From positions 1-64,000 of the forward strand of contig NZ_JABEQE010000009.1 of assembly GCF_014174375.1 (NCBI RefSeq): a DNA stretch of 64,000 bases. Direction: 5' to 3'. The position numbers were made by a program, and so were the translations under genes. Below are positions 17,553 to 26,579 of the stretch, piece by piece (within the stretch, counting starts at the first letter, position 1; every line of letters starts with the position of its first letter). Under the pieces are notes generated by a model, which ran no database searches, had not been told where the DNA came from, and worked only from the letters and a program-made list of their open reading frames with translations. This DNA comes from Gluconacetobacter asukensis. Its GTDB lineage: Bacteria > Pseudomonadota > Alphaproteobacteria > Acetobacterales > Acetobacteraceae.

Positions 17553-18887
17553 TCAGGCCTCGAAAGCCTTTTCCCGTTTTCTCTGCGCCGAATTGGGTAT
17601 CCTTAGCGCATCCCGGTATTTGGCCACGGTTCGGCGGGAGATGTCTATTCCTTCCTTTATTAATTCGTTCACGATTGCATCGTCGGACAGGATCTGCTGC
17701 CTGGATTCATGAGAAATCAGTAGTTTGATGCGGTGACGGACGGCTTCGGCGCTGTGATTGGTGCTGCCGGTGCAGCCGGGAATGGCCGTGGTGAAGAAAT
17801 ATTTCAGCTCGAACAATCCGCGGGGCGTGGCGATATATTTGTTCGCCGTCACCCGGCTGACGGTGCTTTCGTGCAGGCCGACCGCCTCGGCGATGTCGCG
17901 CAGCACCAGCGGCCGCAGATGCCCGACGCCGTGGGCCAGGAAACCGCTCTGGCGGCGCATGATGGCAGTGGCGACGCGGATGATCGTCTCGGCCCGCTGC
18001 TGGAGCGCGCGGGCCAGCCAGTTGGCGCTGGCCAGGCGCTCGGTCATGAAGGGGCGGTCGGCATCGCGCAGGCGGAGCGTGGTCCCTGTGGTCAGCGCCG
18101 AATTCACGATCACCCGTGGCATCGTGTCGGGATTGAGCTCGATGATCCAGTCATGATCCGGGGTGGGCAGCATCAGGACGTCCGGCACGATGATGCAGGG
18201 CTCGCCCGCCATCGCATCCAGGGCCGGGCGGGGCGACAGGGCCCGGATTTCGGTGATCATGGCGGCCAGATCGTCCTGGTCGACGCCGCACAGGGTCTGC
18301 AGCCGGCGCAGGTCGCGCCGGGCCAGCAGGTCCAGGTGCCGCAGCAGCATGGCCATGGCCGGGTCCAGCCGGTTGCGTTCGCGCAGCTGGGCGGCCAGGC
18401 ATTCGCCCAGATCGTGGGCGAACAGGCCGGTGGGTTCGAACTGCATCATCGCGAGGCGCACCCGCTCCACCCGGGCGGTGTCGGTGCCCAGCGTGCGGGC
18501 GATATCCGGGGACGGCGTAGTCATGCGGCCGTCGGAATCCAGCAGGGTGATCAGGTGGGCGGCGATCCGCCGTTCGCCCGCATCGAAGGGCGACAGCCTG
18601 ACCTGCTCGGCCAGTCGTTCGTGCAGGGAGGGTGGGGGGCCGGCCATGCCGTCCGGGGGCTCGTGCCGCGTGCCGTCGTGCCGGGTCGGGGCCGGGGAGG
18701 GAGCGGGGTGGCGTGGCGCGCCGGATGGTTCGGCGGGCTCCAGCAGGGGATTGCGCTCCATCTCTTGCTCGATCACCGACCAGGCGTCGAGATTGGAGAG
18801 TTGCAGTAGCAGGATCGCCTGGCGCAGTTGCGGCGTCATGACCAGGGATTGGGCCTGCCGGAGGGCAAGCTTGGGTCCGATCGTCAT
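17553..18887 (-). CDS. rpoN: RNA polymerase sigma-54 factor
   Basis: 444-aa RpoN. Region I (Gln/Leu-rich, RQAQSLVMTPQLRQAILLLQ) binds activators; the core-binding domain follows, then the HTH (LRDIAEAVGLHESTVSRV) and the RpoN box near the C terminus. The box reads SRRTVAKYRD rather than the near-universal ARRTVAKYRE, two conservative changes in the -24 recognition motif. Directs genes with TGGC-N-TTGC promoters, in other bacteria often nitrogen and motility genes. Follows lptB by 9 bp. Confidence 0.96.
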   Translation of the reverse strand: MTIGPKLALRQAQSLVMTPQLRQAILLLQLSNLDAWSVIEQEMERNPLLEPAEPSGAPRHPAPSPAPTRHDGTRHEPPDGMAGPPPSLHERLAEQVRLSPFDAGERRIAAHLITLLDSDGRMTTPSPDIARTLGTDTARVERVRLAMMQFEPTGLFAHDLGECLAAQLRERNRLDPAMAMLLRHLDLLARRDLRRLQTLCGVDQDDLAAMITEIRALSPRPALDAMAGEPCIIVPDVLMLPTPDHDWIIELNPDTMPRVIVNSALTTGTTLRLRDADRPFMTERLASANWLARALQQRAETIIRVATAIMRRQSGFLAHGVGHLRPLVLRDIAEAVGLHESTVSRVTANKYIATPRGLFELKYFFTTAIPGCTGSTNHSAEAVRHRIKLLISHESRQQILSDDAIVNELIKEGIDISRRTVAKYRDALRIPNSAQRKREKAFEA

Positions 18888-18896
18888 GACGGGCGG

Positions 18897-19688
18897 TCAG
18901 AGGGAGAAATTTTCTCCAAGATAGACGCGCCGCACGTCTTCGTTGGCGACGATCTCTTCGGGGCGGCCCTCCATCAGCACCTGGCCGCTATGCATGATAT
19001 AGGCGCGGTCGATGACTTCCAGCGTCTCGCGGACGTTATGGTCGGTGATCAGCACGCCGATCCCGCGATCCTTGAGGTGGGAGACCAGGTCGCGGATCTC
19101 GCCCACCGCGATCGGGTCGATGCCCGCCAGGGGTTCGTCCAGCAGGATGTAATGGGGCTGGCTGGCCAGGGCGCGGGCGATTTCCAGCCGTCGCCGCTCG
19201 CCGCCCGACAGGGCCAGGGACGGCGAGCGGCGCAGGTGGGAAATCCCGAATTCGCCCAGCAGGCCGGTCAGCATCTCCTCCCGCCGGTCGGGGTCGGATT
19301 CCACGACTTCCAGCGCCGCCATGATGTTCTGTTCGACGTTCAGGCCGCGGAAGATGCTGGCTTCCTGCGGCAGGTAGCCGATGCCCAGCCGGGCGCGCCT
19401 GTACATCGGCAGGCGGGTGATGTCGGTGCCGTCCAGGGTGATCGACCCGCTGTCGGGCTGGACCAGCCCCACGATCATGTAGAAGCTGGTGGTCTTGCCC
19501 GCGCCGTTGGGGCCCAGAAGGCCGACTGCCTCGCCGCGATTGACCTGGAGCGACACGTTCCGGACTACCGGCCGCTTCTTGTAGGACTTGCCGATCCCGC
19601 TGGCGATCAGTCCGCTGAGGGCGCCGCCGGACGCGTGCAGGGCGGCATTCTTCGCCTCGTCGGACAGGGCGTAGGGGATGTCGTTCAT
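18897..19688 (-). CDS. lptB: LPS export ABC transporter ATP-binding protein
   Basis: 263-aa ATPase of the LptB2FG complex that extracts LPS from the inner membrane. Walker A GPNGAGKTT, signature LSGGERRRLEIARALA, Walker B ILLDEP and the H-loop LITDHNV are intact. About 25 extra N-terminal residues precede the domain. The ATG overlaps the lptA stop by 4 bp. Confidence 0.97.
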   Translation of the reverse strand: MNDIPYALSDEAKNAALHASGGALSGLIASGIGKSYKKRPVVRNVSLQVNRGEAVGLLGPNGAGKTTSFYMIVGLVQPDSGSITLDGTDITRLPMYRRARLGIGYLPQEASIFRGLNVEQNIMAALEVVESDPDRREEMLTGLLGEFGISHLRRSPSLALSGGERRRLEIARALASQPHYILLDEPLAGIDPIAVGEIRDLVSHLKDRGIGVLITDHNVRETLEVIDRAYIMHSGQVLMEGRPEEIVANEDVRRVYLGENFSL

Positions 19689-20653
19689 GGGTGGGTTCCG
19701 GCAGGGGGGGGATTGGCCTCGTTGGGGACGATCAGGCCGCTGACCCGTCCGCCCGGACGTTCGGTCATCGTGGCGATTCCGGTATGCATGTTCACGATTG
19801 CCGCGGCTCCGCTGATCTGGTTCTGGCCCCGCGTGATATGCACGTTGCCGACGATCCGCGCGATCCCGGTGTCGGGAACATACACGCCGCGGTCGCCGGT
19901 CACGGTTTCGGTCTGCGTGCGGACGAAAACATGGCCGAACGCGTTCACTTTTTCCAGCTTCCCCGAACTGGTCAATGGGTCTCCGCCCTGTCCGGCCGGT
20001 TGCGGGGCGGGTTGAGCGGTGGATTTTGCGGCGGGCTGGGTCGGTGCGCTGTATCCGACCAGCACGTCGGCGCGGATCTGCCGCCCGTCATTGGTGGTGA
20101 CGGTGGCGTCGCCCCTGCCGACCGACATGCGGGTCTGGGAATAATATTCCATTGAATCCCGGGCCGTCAGCACGTCCTGCGGCGTGGTCAGCTTCAGCCC
20201 GTTGCCGGTGAGGATCATGACCGCCTGGTCGATGTCGTAGACGGCCTTGTCGCCCCAGGCCTGGTCGGTGTCGGTGAAGATGTGGACGTGGCCCAGCGCG
20301 TTCAGGCGATAGACCTCGTTCGCGCCTGATCCCGCCTCCGCACTCTGGGAGCCGTCGGCGGGTGGCGAGGGGGGCGTGGCCGGTGCCGGCGACCCGGCGA
20401 GGGCCTTCTTGCGATAGAAGGCGATCAGGCGGTCGCCGGTCACGGTGACGTTGCCCCGGGTGGCCTGCGCCTTGTCATAGGCGGTGACGGTCTGGGTCTT
20501 CTGGTCCCAGTCGAACCCGCCGGCCGCCGTGACGCTGATCTGGCCGCCATGCGACAGGTCGATGGGCTGGCCGCGCGCGCCGCCCGGAAGGGACAGGCAG
20601 GCCGCGGCGCCGAGGAGCAGGAACGCGGAGGCGGCCTTTGCGGGGGCGGTCAT
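19685..20653 (-). CDS. lptA: LPS export periplasmic protein LptA
   Basis: 322-aa LptA with a signal peptide (hydrophobic AASAFLLLGAAACL, cleavage likely after the GARG region) and an OstA-type beta-jellyroll. It is nearly twice the E. coli length; two low-complexity Pro/Ala/Gln-rich inserts (around 88-110 and 205-232) account for part of this. It bridges LPS from LptC to LptD. Overlaps lptC and lptB by 4 bp each. Confidence 0.92.
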   Translation of the reverse strand: MTAPAKAASAFLLLGAAACLSLPGGARGQPIDLSHGGQISVTAAGGFDWDQKTQTVTAYDKAQATRGNVTVTGDRLIAFYRKKALAGSPAPATPPSPPADGSQSAEAGSGANEVYRLNALGHVHIFTDTDQAWGDKAVYDIDQAVMILTGNGLKLTTPQDVLTARDSMEYYSQTRMSVGRGDATVTTNDGRQIRADVLVGYSAPTQPAAKSTAQPAPQPAGQGGDPLTSSGKLEKVNAFGHVFVRTQTETVTGDRGVYVPDTGIARIVGNVHITRGQNQISGAAAIVNMHTGIATMTERPGGRVSGLIVPNEANPPPAGTHP

Positions 20654-21429
20654 CGACTGGGCTCCGTCTGGGAAGCGTGGGGGGTGGAAGGGTGGCCGGC
20701 CGGGCCGGCATGGGCGTCATCGTTCAGGATCAGCCGCCCCGGGCCGCGGAACTGGGCGATCCCCTCATGCTGGGACAGCAGGACACCCTGGGCGTCCAGC
20801 ACGCCGAACGGACCTTCGGCATGCACCCATTGATCGGAGGCGATGATCCCCTGCCTGAGGTCCATGTCTGCCGTGACCCCGGTGAGGATGACGCCGTCTT
20901 CGCGGTAGAGTGCCACGTCCTGCGTCAGGTCCAGCAATTGTTCATGTTGCAGATACACGCCCTGGGCCGCGCTGACCATCATCCAGTCTCCGCCCTGCAT
21001 CAGCGTGTCGGCGGCCGGCCGGGTGAGATTGATGCGATCCTGGCTGATCTGCTGGGCCTGGTCGGCGGTGATCATGAACGGGCGGTCGTGCTCGTCCAGT
21101 CCCCGATAGACGGCGCCGAGCATGTTGCCGCTGGTGACGTGCAGGTTTTCCATCTCGCGCAGGGCCCCGCGCTGCATGTTGATCAGCCGGTCGAGGGCCG
21201 GCCACAAAGCGATCGAGCCCAGCAGCAGCAGGGCGGCCGCCGGCAGCGCCCATTTTGCCCAGCGGACCAGGCGCTGGCGGCGGGCGATATCGCCCGGCCG
21301 GAGCACCCGGCGGAGGCGGGACGTATCCTGATGCAGCAGCGACCGCTGCCGTGCGACCTGATCGGCGGAGCGGGCGAAATCCTCGCGCCGGGGGGGCTTG
21401 TCGCCGCTGGGAGGCTGGCCGCTGCTCAT
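20650..21429 (-). CDS. lptC: LPS export protein LptC
   Basis: 259-aa bitopic protein. A ~65-residue positively charged cytosolic N terminus precedes a single TM (WALPAAALLLLGSIALW, ~69-85), followed by a periplasmic LptC fold with segments such as GVILTGVTADMDL and GPFGVLDAQGV. It passes LPS from LptB2FG to LptA. Overlaps kdsD and lptA by 4 bp each. Confidence 0.9.
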   Translation of the reverse strand: MSSGQPPSGDKPPRREDFARSADQVARQRSLLHQDTSRLRRVLRPGDIARRQRLVRWAKWALPAAALLLLGSIALWPALDRLINMQRGALREMENLHVTSGNMLGAVYRGLDEHDRPFMITADQAQQISQDRINLTRPAADTLMQGGDWMMVSAAQGVYLQHEQLLDLTQDVALYREDGVILTGVTADMDLRQGIIASDQWVHAEGPFGVLDAQGVLLSQHEGIAQFRGPGRLILNDDAHAGPAGHPSTPHASQTEPSR

Positions 21430-22475
21430 GCCACGCCCGCGCGCAGCAGGTCATGGACATGGAGGATGCCGACGGGAACCCCCTCGCCATCCAGCACGAA
21501 CAGGCTGGTGATCGGGCGGGCGCGTGCGTTCATCAGCCGCAGCGCCTCCGCCGCCAGCACGTCGGGCCCGGTCGTCAGCGGGGAGGTGTTCATGATGTCG
21601 GCCGCGCGGGTGCGGTCCAGGTCGCGGTCCAGGACGCGGCGCAGGTCGCCGTCGGTGATCAGCCCGCACAGCCTTCCGTCGGTGCCGATCACGCCCATGC
21701 AGCCGAATGCCTTGCGCGTCATCTCCATGATGACCTGTCGCAGGGAACTGTCCGGCGTGCCCAGCGGCATGACGCCGCCGCGATGCATCAGGTCCGCGAC
21801 GCGGCGCAGCCGGGTGCCCAGCCGCCCGCCGGGATGGAAGATGCCGAATTCGGTCGCCGAGAATCCGCGCCGTTCCAGCAGGACCACCGCCAGCGCGTCG
21901 CCCAGCGCCAGTTGCATCATGGAGGAGGTGGTCGGCGCGAGGCCCATCGGACAGGCCTCGGGCGCATCGGGGATGATCAGGGGGATGTCGGCCGCGCGCG
22001 CCAGAGTGGATTCGGCGCGGGTGGTGATGGCCACCAGCAGCAGCCCGTACCGCCGCGCATGGGCCACGATATCGGCCAGTTCCGCCGTTTCGCCTGAATT
22101 GGAGAGCGCCAGCACCGCATCGCCCTGCTGGAGCATCCCCAGATCGCCATGAGAGGCCTCAGAGGGATGAACGAAGACCGAGGGCGTGCCCGTCGAGGCC
22201 AGGGTGGACTGGATCTTGCGGCCGATCTGCCCGGACTTGCCGATGCCGGTGACGACGACGCGCCCCGTGAGCGCCGAGAAGGCCGCGATCGTGCGCGTGA
22301 AGGCTTCGCCGAGGGGTGGGGTGCCGTCACCCGCGCGCGCCGGTGCGCGCAGGGCGGCGGCCATCTGAATCAGCCCGTCGGTCTCGCGCGCCAGCACCCG
22401 GCATGCCGCTGCGATATCGGCATCGGTCGGGGGGAAGTCGGAACTGTCACCTGCGGGATGGACGGATTGGGTCAT
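21426..22475 (-). CDS. kdsD: Arabinose-5-phosphate isomerase, KdsD/KpsF family
   Basis: 349-aa enzyme converting ribulose 5-phosphate to arabinose 5-phosphate, the first step of Kdo synthesis for LPS. The SIS domain (~40-200) has VVTGIGKSGQIGRKI, SNSGETAEL and the HPGGRLG linker; two CBS domains follow (~225-345). It fits with the LPS transport genes directly downstream. First gene of the kdsD-lptC-lptA-lptB-rpoN-hpf set. Confidence 0.95.
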   Translation of the reverse strand: MTQSVHPAGDSSDFPPTDADIAAACRVLARETDGLIQMAAALRAPARAGDGTPPLGEAFTRTIAAFSALTGRVVVTGIGKSGQIGRKIQSTLASTGTPSVFVHPSEASHGDLGMLQQGDAVLALSNSGETAELADIVAHARRYGLLLVAITTRAESTLARAADIPLIIPDAPEACPMGLAPTTSSMMQLALGDALAVVLLERRGFSATEFGIFHPGGRLGTRLRRVADLMHRGGVMPLGTPDSSLRQVIMEMTRKAFGCMGVIGTDGRLCGLITDGDLRRVLDRDLDRTRAADIMNTSPLTTGPDVLAAEALRLMNARARPITSLFVLDGEGVPVGILHVHDLLRAGVA

Positions 22476-22545
22476 GCCAGCCGTGTATCGCCATGGCGGT
22501 GGTCCAGGTCAAACGGAACGATGGACCGCGCGGGGGAGAAGAACA

Positions 22546-23175
22546 TCATGCCCGGTGGGCGAAGAGGTCCGGTTCTTCGTATCCCAGCAGGTCCAGCCGC
22601 GCGCGGGCGGGCAGAAAATCGTAGCAGGCCTGGGCCAGTTCGCGCCGTCCCTCACGGTGCAGAAGGGCTTCCAGCTTGGCCCAGAGCGCGTGCAGGTGCA
22701 GCACGTCCGACGCGGCATAGGCCTGCTGTTCCGCCGTCAGGTCCGGGGCGCCCCAGTCGGATGTCTGCTGCTGCTTGCTGAGGTCGACCCCCAGCAGTTC
22801 GCGGCAGAGCTGGGCCAGTCCATGGCGGTCGGTGAAGGTGCGCACCAGCTTGGAGGCGATCTTGGTGCAGATGACCGGCGCCACGGTGATCCCCAGCGTG
22901 TGCTGGAGGATCGCCACGTCGAAGCGCGCGAAATGCATCAGCTTGGTAATGGCGGGATCGGCCATCAGCCGGGCGAGGTTGGGGCTGGGCGTGCCGGGCA
23001 GGATCTGCACCAGATGCGCCGAGCCGTCGCCGGCGGAGATCTGCACCAGGCACAGACGGTCACGATGCGGCTTGAGCCCCATGGCCTCGGTATCGACCGC
23101 TATGGGGCCGTGGAAGGTGATGTCGGCCGGCAGATCGCCGCGATGCAGGAGGATCGAAGGCGTGGTGGCGATCAT
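22546..23175 (-). CDS. rnd: Ribonuclease D-like 3'-5' exonuclease
   Basis: 209-aa DEDDy exonuclease domain without the HRDC domains of full RNase D; this short form is common in alphaproteobacteria. Catalytic motifs: AVDTEAMGL (Asp, Glu), HFARFDVAIL (Asp) and the Tyr/Asp motif YAASDVLHLH. Likely trims tRNA or other small RNA 3' ends. The ATG at 23175 fits the family N terminus; a longer frame would run through the tRNA gene. Its ribosome site is weak. Confidence 0.88.
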   Translation of the reverse strand: MIATTPSILLHRGDLPADITFHGPIAVDTEAMGLKPHRDRLCLVQISAGDGSAHLVQILPGTPSPNLARLMADPAITKLMHFARFDVAILQHTLGITVAPVICTKIASKLVRTFTDRHGLAQLCRELLGVDLSKQQQTSDWGAPDLTAEQQAYAASDVLHLHALWAKLEALLHREGRRELAQACYDFLPARARLDLLGYEEPDLFAHRA

Positions 23176-23389
23176 GCGTAAGTCCCCGCATTGCAGGCGT
23201 GACGACGGAAAATGAAAGAACGGCCCATGATTCCCCACCCGCAACACGCGTGACCGCGCCAACATGCCGTCATGACCGGATGTCGGGGGCGGTGACGGAC
23301 ATATAATATCGGAAGCGCCAATGCGCGAGGGGTGCCGACCAGTCGCCTGAGGCCGCCCATGCGGGCGATGTCTGATACGGCTGAAAAAA

Positions 23390-23476
23390 TGGTGCCCAGA
23401 AGAAGACTCGAACTTCCACGACCTTGCGGCCACAGGTACCTGAAACCTGCGCGTCTACCAATTCCGCCATCTGGGC
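23390..23476 (-). tRNA. tRNA-Leu (anticodon CAG), copy 1
   Basis: 87 nt including an encoded CCA. The acceptor stem GCCCAGA pairs with TCTGGGC; the anticodon stem CAGGT/ACCTG encloses loop TTCAGGT, giving anticodon CAG (reads CUG). The D-loop (AATTGGTAGACGC), long class II variable arm and T-arm GTTCGAGTC are all present. The sequence is identical to copy 2. A T6 run follows the CCA, an apparent terminator. Confidence 0.97.
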
Positions 23477-23509
23477 TCAGAAGGCCCCCGTTTCCGGGGT
23501 GGTGAGGGG

Positions 23510-23538
23510 GATTTACTCGGAAACAACAGGGTGGTCAA
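23510..23538 (-). promoter_or_regulatory. Promoter of tRNA-Leu copy 1
   Basis: Minus-strand TTGACC (23538-23533), 17 bases, TAAATC (23515-23510), followed by a GC-rich discriminator. The leader holds a CCCCGGAAACGGGG hairpin just before the tRNA. Confidence 0.65.
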
Positions 23539-23667
23539 CGGCACCCTTCACATATTCCGCATGGGAAATGACAGGATGTGCAATGCGTAGGAGGCGCCAT
23601 GCCGAAAAGGCGCTCCGACACTGTCGGGCGCCTACCAGCGAACTGATTTTTCAGCATTTGGGAGAGA

Positions 23668-23754
23668 TGGTGCCCAGAAGAAGACTCGAACTTCCACGAC
23701 CTTGCGGCCACAGGTACCTGAAACCTGCGCGTCTACCAATTCCGCCATCTGGGC
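23668..23754 (-). tRNA. tRNA-Leu (anticodon CAG), copy 2
   Basis: 87 nt with encoded CCA, identical in all positions to copy 1, 278 bp away on the same strand. It lacks the T6 run immediately after the CCA that copy 1 has, so transcription could continue into copy 1. CUG is the dominant leucine codon in this GC-rich window, which explains a high gene dose. Confidence 0.97.
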
Positions 23755-23787
23755 TTAGAAGGCCCCCGTTTCCGGGGTGGTGAGGGG

Positions 23788-23816
23788 CGTTTACTCTGCC
23801 CTTGGGGGGCGGTCAA
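23788..23816 (-). promoter_or_regulatory. Promoter of tRNA-Leu copy 2
   Basis: Minus-strand TTGACC (23816-23811), 17 bases, TAAACG (23793-23788), with the same leader hairpin as copy 1. The spacer differs between copies while the boxes are kept, as expected for a selected promoter. Confidence 0.65.
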
Positions 23817-23990
23817 CACGGGCTGGACGATTCGTGTCGTTTTTATTGCATGCGCGGGGCGACGAGGTGTGTCCGGCCGGGCGGGATGGGCGTTGTGCTA
23901 CACGTGTGAAAAAACAGGATGAGGGGCGGGATTCCGCGCGTGGGCAGGCTCCCTGCGCATGGCGGCCGACCCCATATTCGGGGAATGGAC

Positions 23991-24914
23991 ATGACGACGC
24001 GAAAAGTGGCGGCGGTAATCGGCGGTTCGGGATTCCTGGGGCGGCATGTGGTCCGGCGCCTGGCGGAGGACGGGTATGTGGTGCGCGTGGCCGCGCGCCG
24101 CGCCGATCGGGCGGCGTCGCTGCGCCCGCTGGGCGATGTGGGGCAGATCGTGCCGTTGGGGGCCTCGATTCTGAATCCCGAATCGCTCGTGCCGGTGGTC
24201 GAAGGGGCTCGGGTCGTGGTGAACCTGGTCGGCATCCTGGCCGAGCGTGGGCGGGCGACGTTTCAGGCGGTGCATGTTGATGGCGCGGCGGCCGTCGCGC
24301 GTCTGGCGGCTTCGGCGGGGGTGGCGCAACTGGTGCATGTCTCGGCCATCGGGGCGTCGCCGGACAGCCGGTCCGCCTATGGCCGCAGCAAGGCGGCCGG
24401 GGAGGACGCGGTGCTGCGCGCGATGCCCGAAGCCATGATCGTGCGGCCGTCCATCCTCTTCGGGGCGGAGGATCATTTTACCAACCTGTTCGCCACGCTG
24501 GCGCGGTTCAGCCCCATCGTCCCGGTCTATGGCGCGCGGACGCGCCTGCAGCCGGTTTATGTTGCCGATGTGGCCGAGGGAATCCGGCGGCTTCTGGCCG
24601 GCGGCGGATATGCGGGGGCGATCTTCGAATTCGGTGGGCCGGCGATTCGGACCATGGAGGAGATCGCGCGCCTGGTCGTGGCAGCGGTGGGGCGCCGCCG
24701 GCTGGTGGTTGCGGTACCGCCCGCCCTGGCCTGGTGGCAGGCCATGTGGCTGGAGCGCCTGCCCGGAAAGATGCTGACGCGGGACCAGCTGGCGATGCTG
24801 TCGAGCGACAATGTGGCGGCGGATGGGGCGCCGGGCTTGCAGCAGCTGGGTATTCAGCCGGCGTCGTTGGAAATGATTGTTCCATCCTATCTGGGTAGAT
24901 ATAAAATTACATAA
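23991..24914 (+). CDS. NAD(P)H-binding protein, complex I NDUFA9-like subunit family
   Basis: 307-aa atypical short-chain dehydrogenase. The Rossmann motif GGSGFLGRHVVRRLA is at the N terminus, followed by NLVGIL, a Tyr-x3-Lys-like AYGRSKAAGED and VRPSILFGAEDHF. This is the family of the mitochondrial complex I 39-kDa accessory subunit, widespread in alphaproteobacteria. It probably binds NADPH structurally and need not be catalytic. ATG 23991 has GGGGA six bases upstream; an ATG two codons earlier overlaps that site. Confidence 0.9.
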   Translation: MTTRKVAAVIGGSGFLGRHVVRRLAEDGYVVRVAARRADRAASLRPLGDVGQIVPLGASILNPESLVPVVEGARVVVNLVGILAERGRATFQAVHVDGAAAVARLAASAGVAQLVHVSAIGASPDSRSAYGRSKAAGEDAVLRAMPEAMIVRPSILFGAEDHFTNLFATLARFSPIVPVYGARTRLQPVYVADVAEGIRRLLAGGGYAGAIFEFGGPAIRTMEEIARLVVAAVGRRRLVVAVPPALAWWQAMWLERLPGKMLTRDQLAMLSSDNVAADGAPGLQQLGIQPASLEMIVPSYLGRYKIT

Positions 24915-24943
24915 ACAAGCCAGCTCAACGCATTATATGGTCA

Positions 24944-24964
24944 ATTGGTCCGAAGCGGACCAAT
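24944..24964 (+). terminator. Terminator hairpin after the NDUFA9-like gene
   Basis: Perfect 9-bp stem ATTGGTCCG (24944-24952) / CGGACCAAT (24956-24964) with a 3-base loop. The rest of the 205-bp gap to gltD is AT-richer than its surroundings and probably holds the gltD promoter, but no clean pair of boxes stands out. Confidence 0.55.
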
Positions 24965-25119
24965 GTGACCCAGTGACCCGTTTGCTCTGATGGTTCTCGA
25001 TTGGCCTTTTTGTCATAAATGGCAGTGATGCTGTCTTTTATGGTAGATATGTCTGTCGTAGGTGTTCCGCCAACAACACGCACCGCAGGTGACGGTCGGG
25101 CGTTATCCAGGGGGGACCG

Positions 25120-26574
25120 ATGGTCGAGCACATGCTGAAATTCGTCTCCGTGCCGCAGAGCCAGCCCGACAAGCGGCCGGCCGCGGAGCGGAATGGCGAT
25201 TTCGACGAGATCTATCGCGCATTCGCAGTGGAAAAGGCGGAACAGCAGGCCAGCCGCTGCTCGCAATGCGGGGTGCCGTTCTGCTCGGTCCATTGCCCGC
25301 TGGGCAACAATATCCCCGACTGGCTGAAGATGACGGCCGAGGGGCGGCTGGAGGAAGCGTATGCGCTGTCTTCCGCCACCAACAATTTCCCCGAGATCTG
25401 CGGCCGCATCTGTCCCCAGGACCGGTTGTGCGAAGGCAATTGCGTGATCGAGAAGGGGTTCGAGAGCGTCACCATCGGCGCGGTCGAACGCTTCATTACC
25501 GATACTGCCTTCGCCAAAGGTTGGGTGGAGCCGATCCGGCCGCCGGTCGAGCGCGAGACCTCGATCGGCATCGTCGGCGCCGGCCCCGGTGGCCTGGCCG
25601 CCGCGATGCAGTTCCGCCAGCAGGGTTATCAGGTGCATGTCTATGACCGGTACGACCGGATCGGCGGCCTGATGATCTATGGCATTCCCGGCTTCAAGCT
25701 GGAGAAGGACATCGTTGCCCGCCGTCACCTTTATCTGGAGGAATCGGGGGTTCGGTTCCATCTGGGGGTGGACATCACGGATGGCGACGGGGACGGCACG
25801 CTCTCTTTCGCGACCCTGCGCGCCCGCCATGATGCGGTGCTGATCGCGACGGGCGTTTACAAGTCGCGCGATATCGGTGGGCCGGGTGCGGGCCTGGGGG
25901 GGATCGTCAAGGCGCTGGATTACCTGACGATGTCCAACCGGCTGTCGCTGGGCGACGCGTTTGCCCCGGACGAGAGCGCGGCGCTGAATGCCGCCGGCAA
26001 GTCGGTGGTGGTGATCGGCGGTGGCGACACGGCGATGGATTGCGTGCGCACCGCCATTCGCCAGGGTGCGAAATCGGTCAAATGCCTCTATCGCCGCGAC
26101 CGCGCGAACATGCCCGGCTCGATCCGCGAGGTGAAGAACGCCGAGGAGGAAGGTGTGTCCTTCGTCTGGCTGGCGGCGCCGGAGGCGTTCCTTGGAGATG
26201 GCAGCGTCAGCGGCGTGCGCGCCGTGCGCATGAAGCTGGGCATGTCCGATGCCAGCGGCCGCCAGTCGGTCGAGCCGGTCGAGGACAGCGCCTTCGTGCT
26301 GGAAGCCGACCTGGTGATCAAGGCGCTGGGCTTCGACCCCGAGCCGCTGCCGACCCTGTGGGGGCAGCCGGACCTGGCTGTGTCGCGCTGGGGCACGCTG
26401 CGGGTCGACCATGAGAGCTTCATGACCAGCCTGCCGGGCGTGTTTGCGGCGGGTGATATCGTGCGCGGGGCCAGCCTGGTGGTGTGGGCCATTCGCGATG
26501 GACGGGATGCGGCGGCGCAGATGCATCGCTGGCTGGAAAACCGGGCGGCCCAGTGCGCCCAGGCGGCGGAGTGA
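25120..26574 (+). CDS. gltD: Glutamate synthase (NADPH) small subunit
   Basis: 484-aa FAD/Fe-S subunit that feeds NADPH electrons to GltB. The N-terminal cysteine clusters are CSQCGVPFCSVHCPLGN and ICGRICPQDRLCEGNC; an FAD-binding GIVGAGPGGLAAA and an NADPH-binding VVVIGGGDTAMDC follow. ATG 25120 is preceded by GGGGGA at a tight three bases; ATG 25132 (MLKFVSVP) is a possible alternative. It precedes gltB by 5 bp, so the order is gltD-gltB, the reverse of the enteric operon. Confidence 0.95.
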   Translation: MVEHMLKFVSVPQSQPDKRPAAERNGDFDEIYRAFAVEKAEQQASRCSQCGVPFCSVHCPLGNNIPDWLKMTAEGRLEEAYALSSATNNFPEICGRICPQDRLCEGNCVIEKGFESVTIGAVERFITDTAFAKGWVEPIRPPVERETSIGIVGAGPGGLAAAMQFRQQGYQVHVYDRYDRIGGLMIYGIPGFKLEKDIVARRHLYLEESGVRFHLGVDITDGDGDGTLSFATLRARHDAVLIATGVYKSRDIGGPGAGLGGIVKALDYLTMSNRLSLGDAFAPDESAALNAAGKSVVVIGGGDTAMDCVRTAIRQGAKSVKCLYRRDRANMPGSIREVKNAEEEGVSFVWLAAPEAFLGDGSVSGVRAVRMKLGMSDASGRQSVEPVEDSAFVLEADLVIKALGFDPEPLPTLWGQPDLAVSRWGTLRVDHESFMTSLPGVFAAGDIVRGASLVVWAIRDGRDAAAQMHRWLENRAAQCAQAAE

Positions 26575-26579
26575 CGGAC

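Noticed and set aside
23176-23433. N-terminal extension of the RNase D-like gene
   Set aside because: It would overlap the tRNA-Leu gene and does not resemble the family; the start at 23175 fits.
25019-25034. Sigma54-like promoter (TGGCAG...GC) before gltD
   Set aside because: The GG and GC elements are 9 bases apart rather than 12, so it does not fit the -24/-12 pattern.
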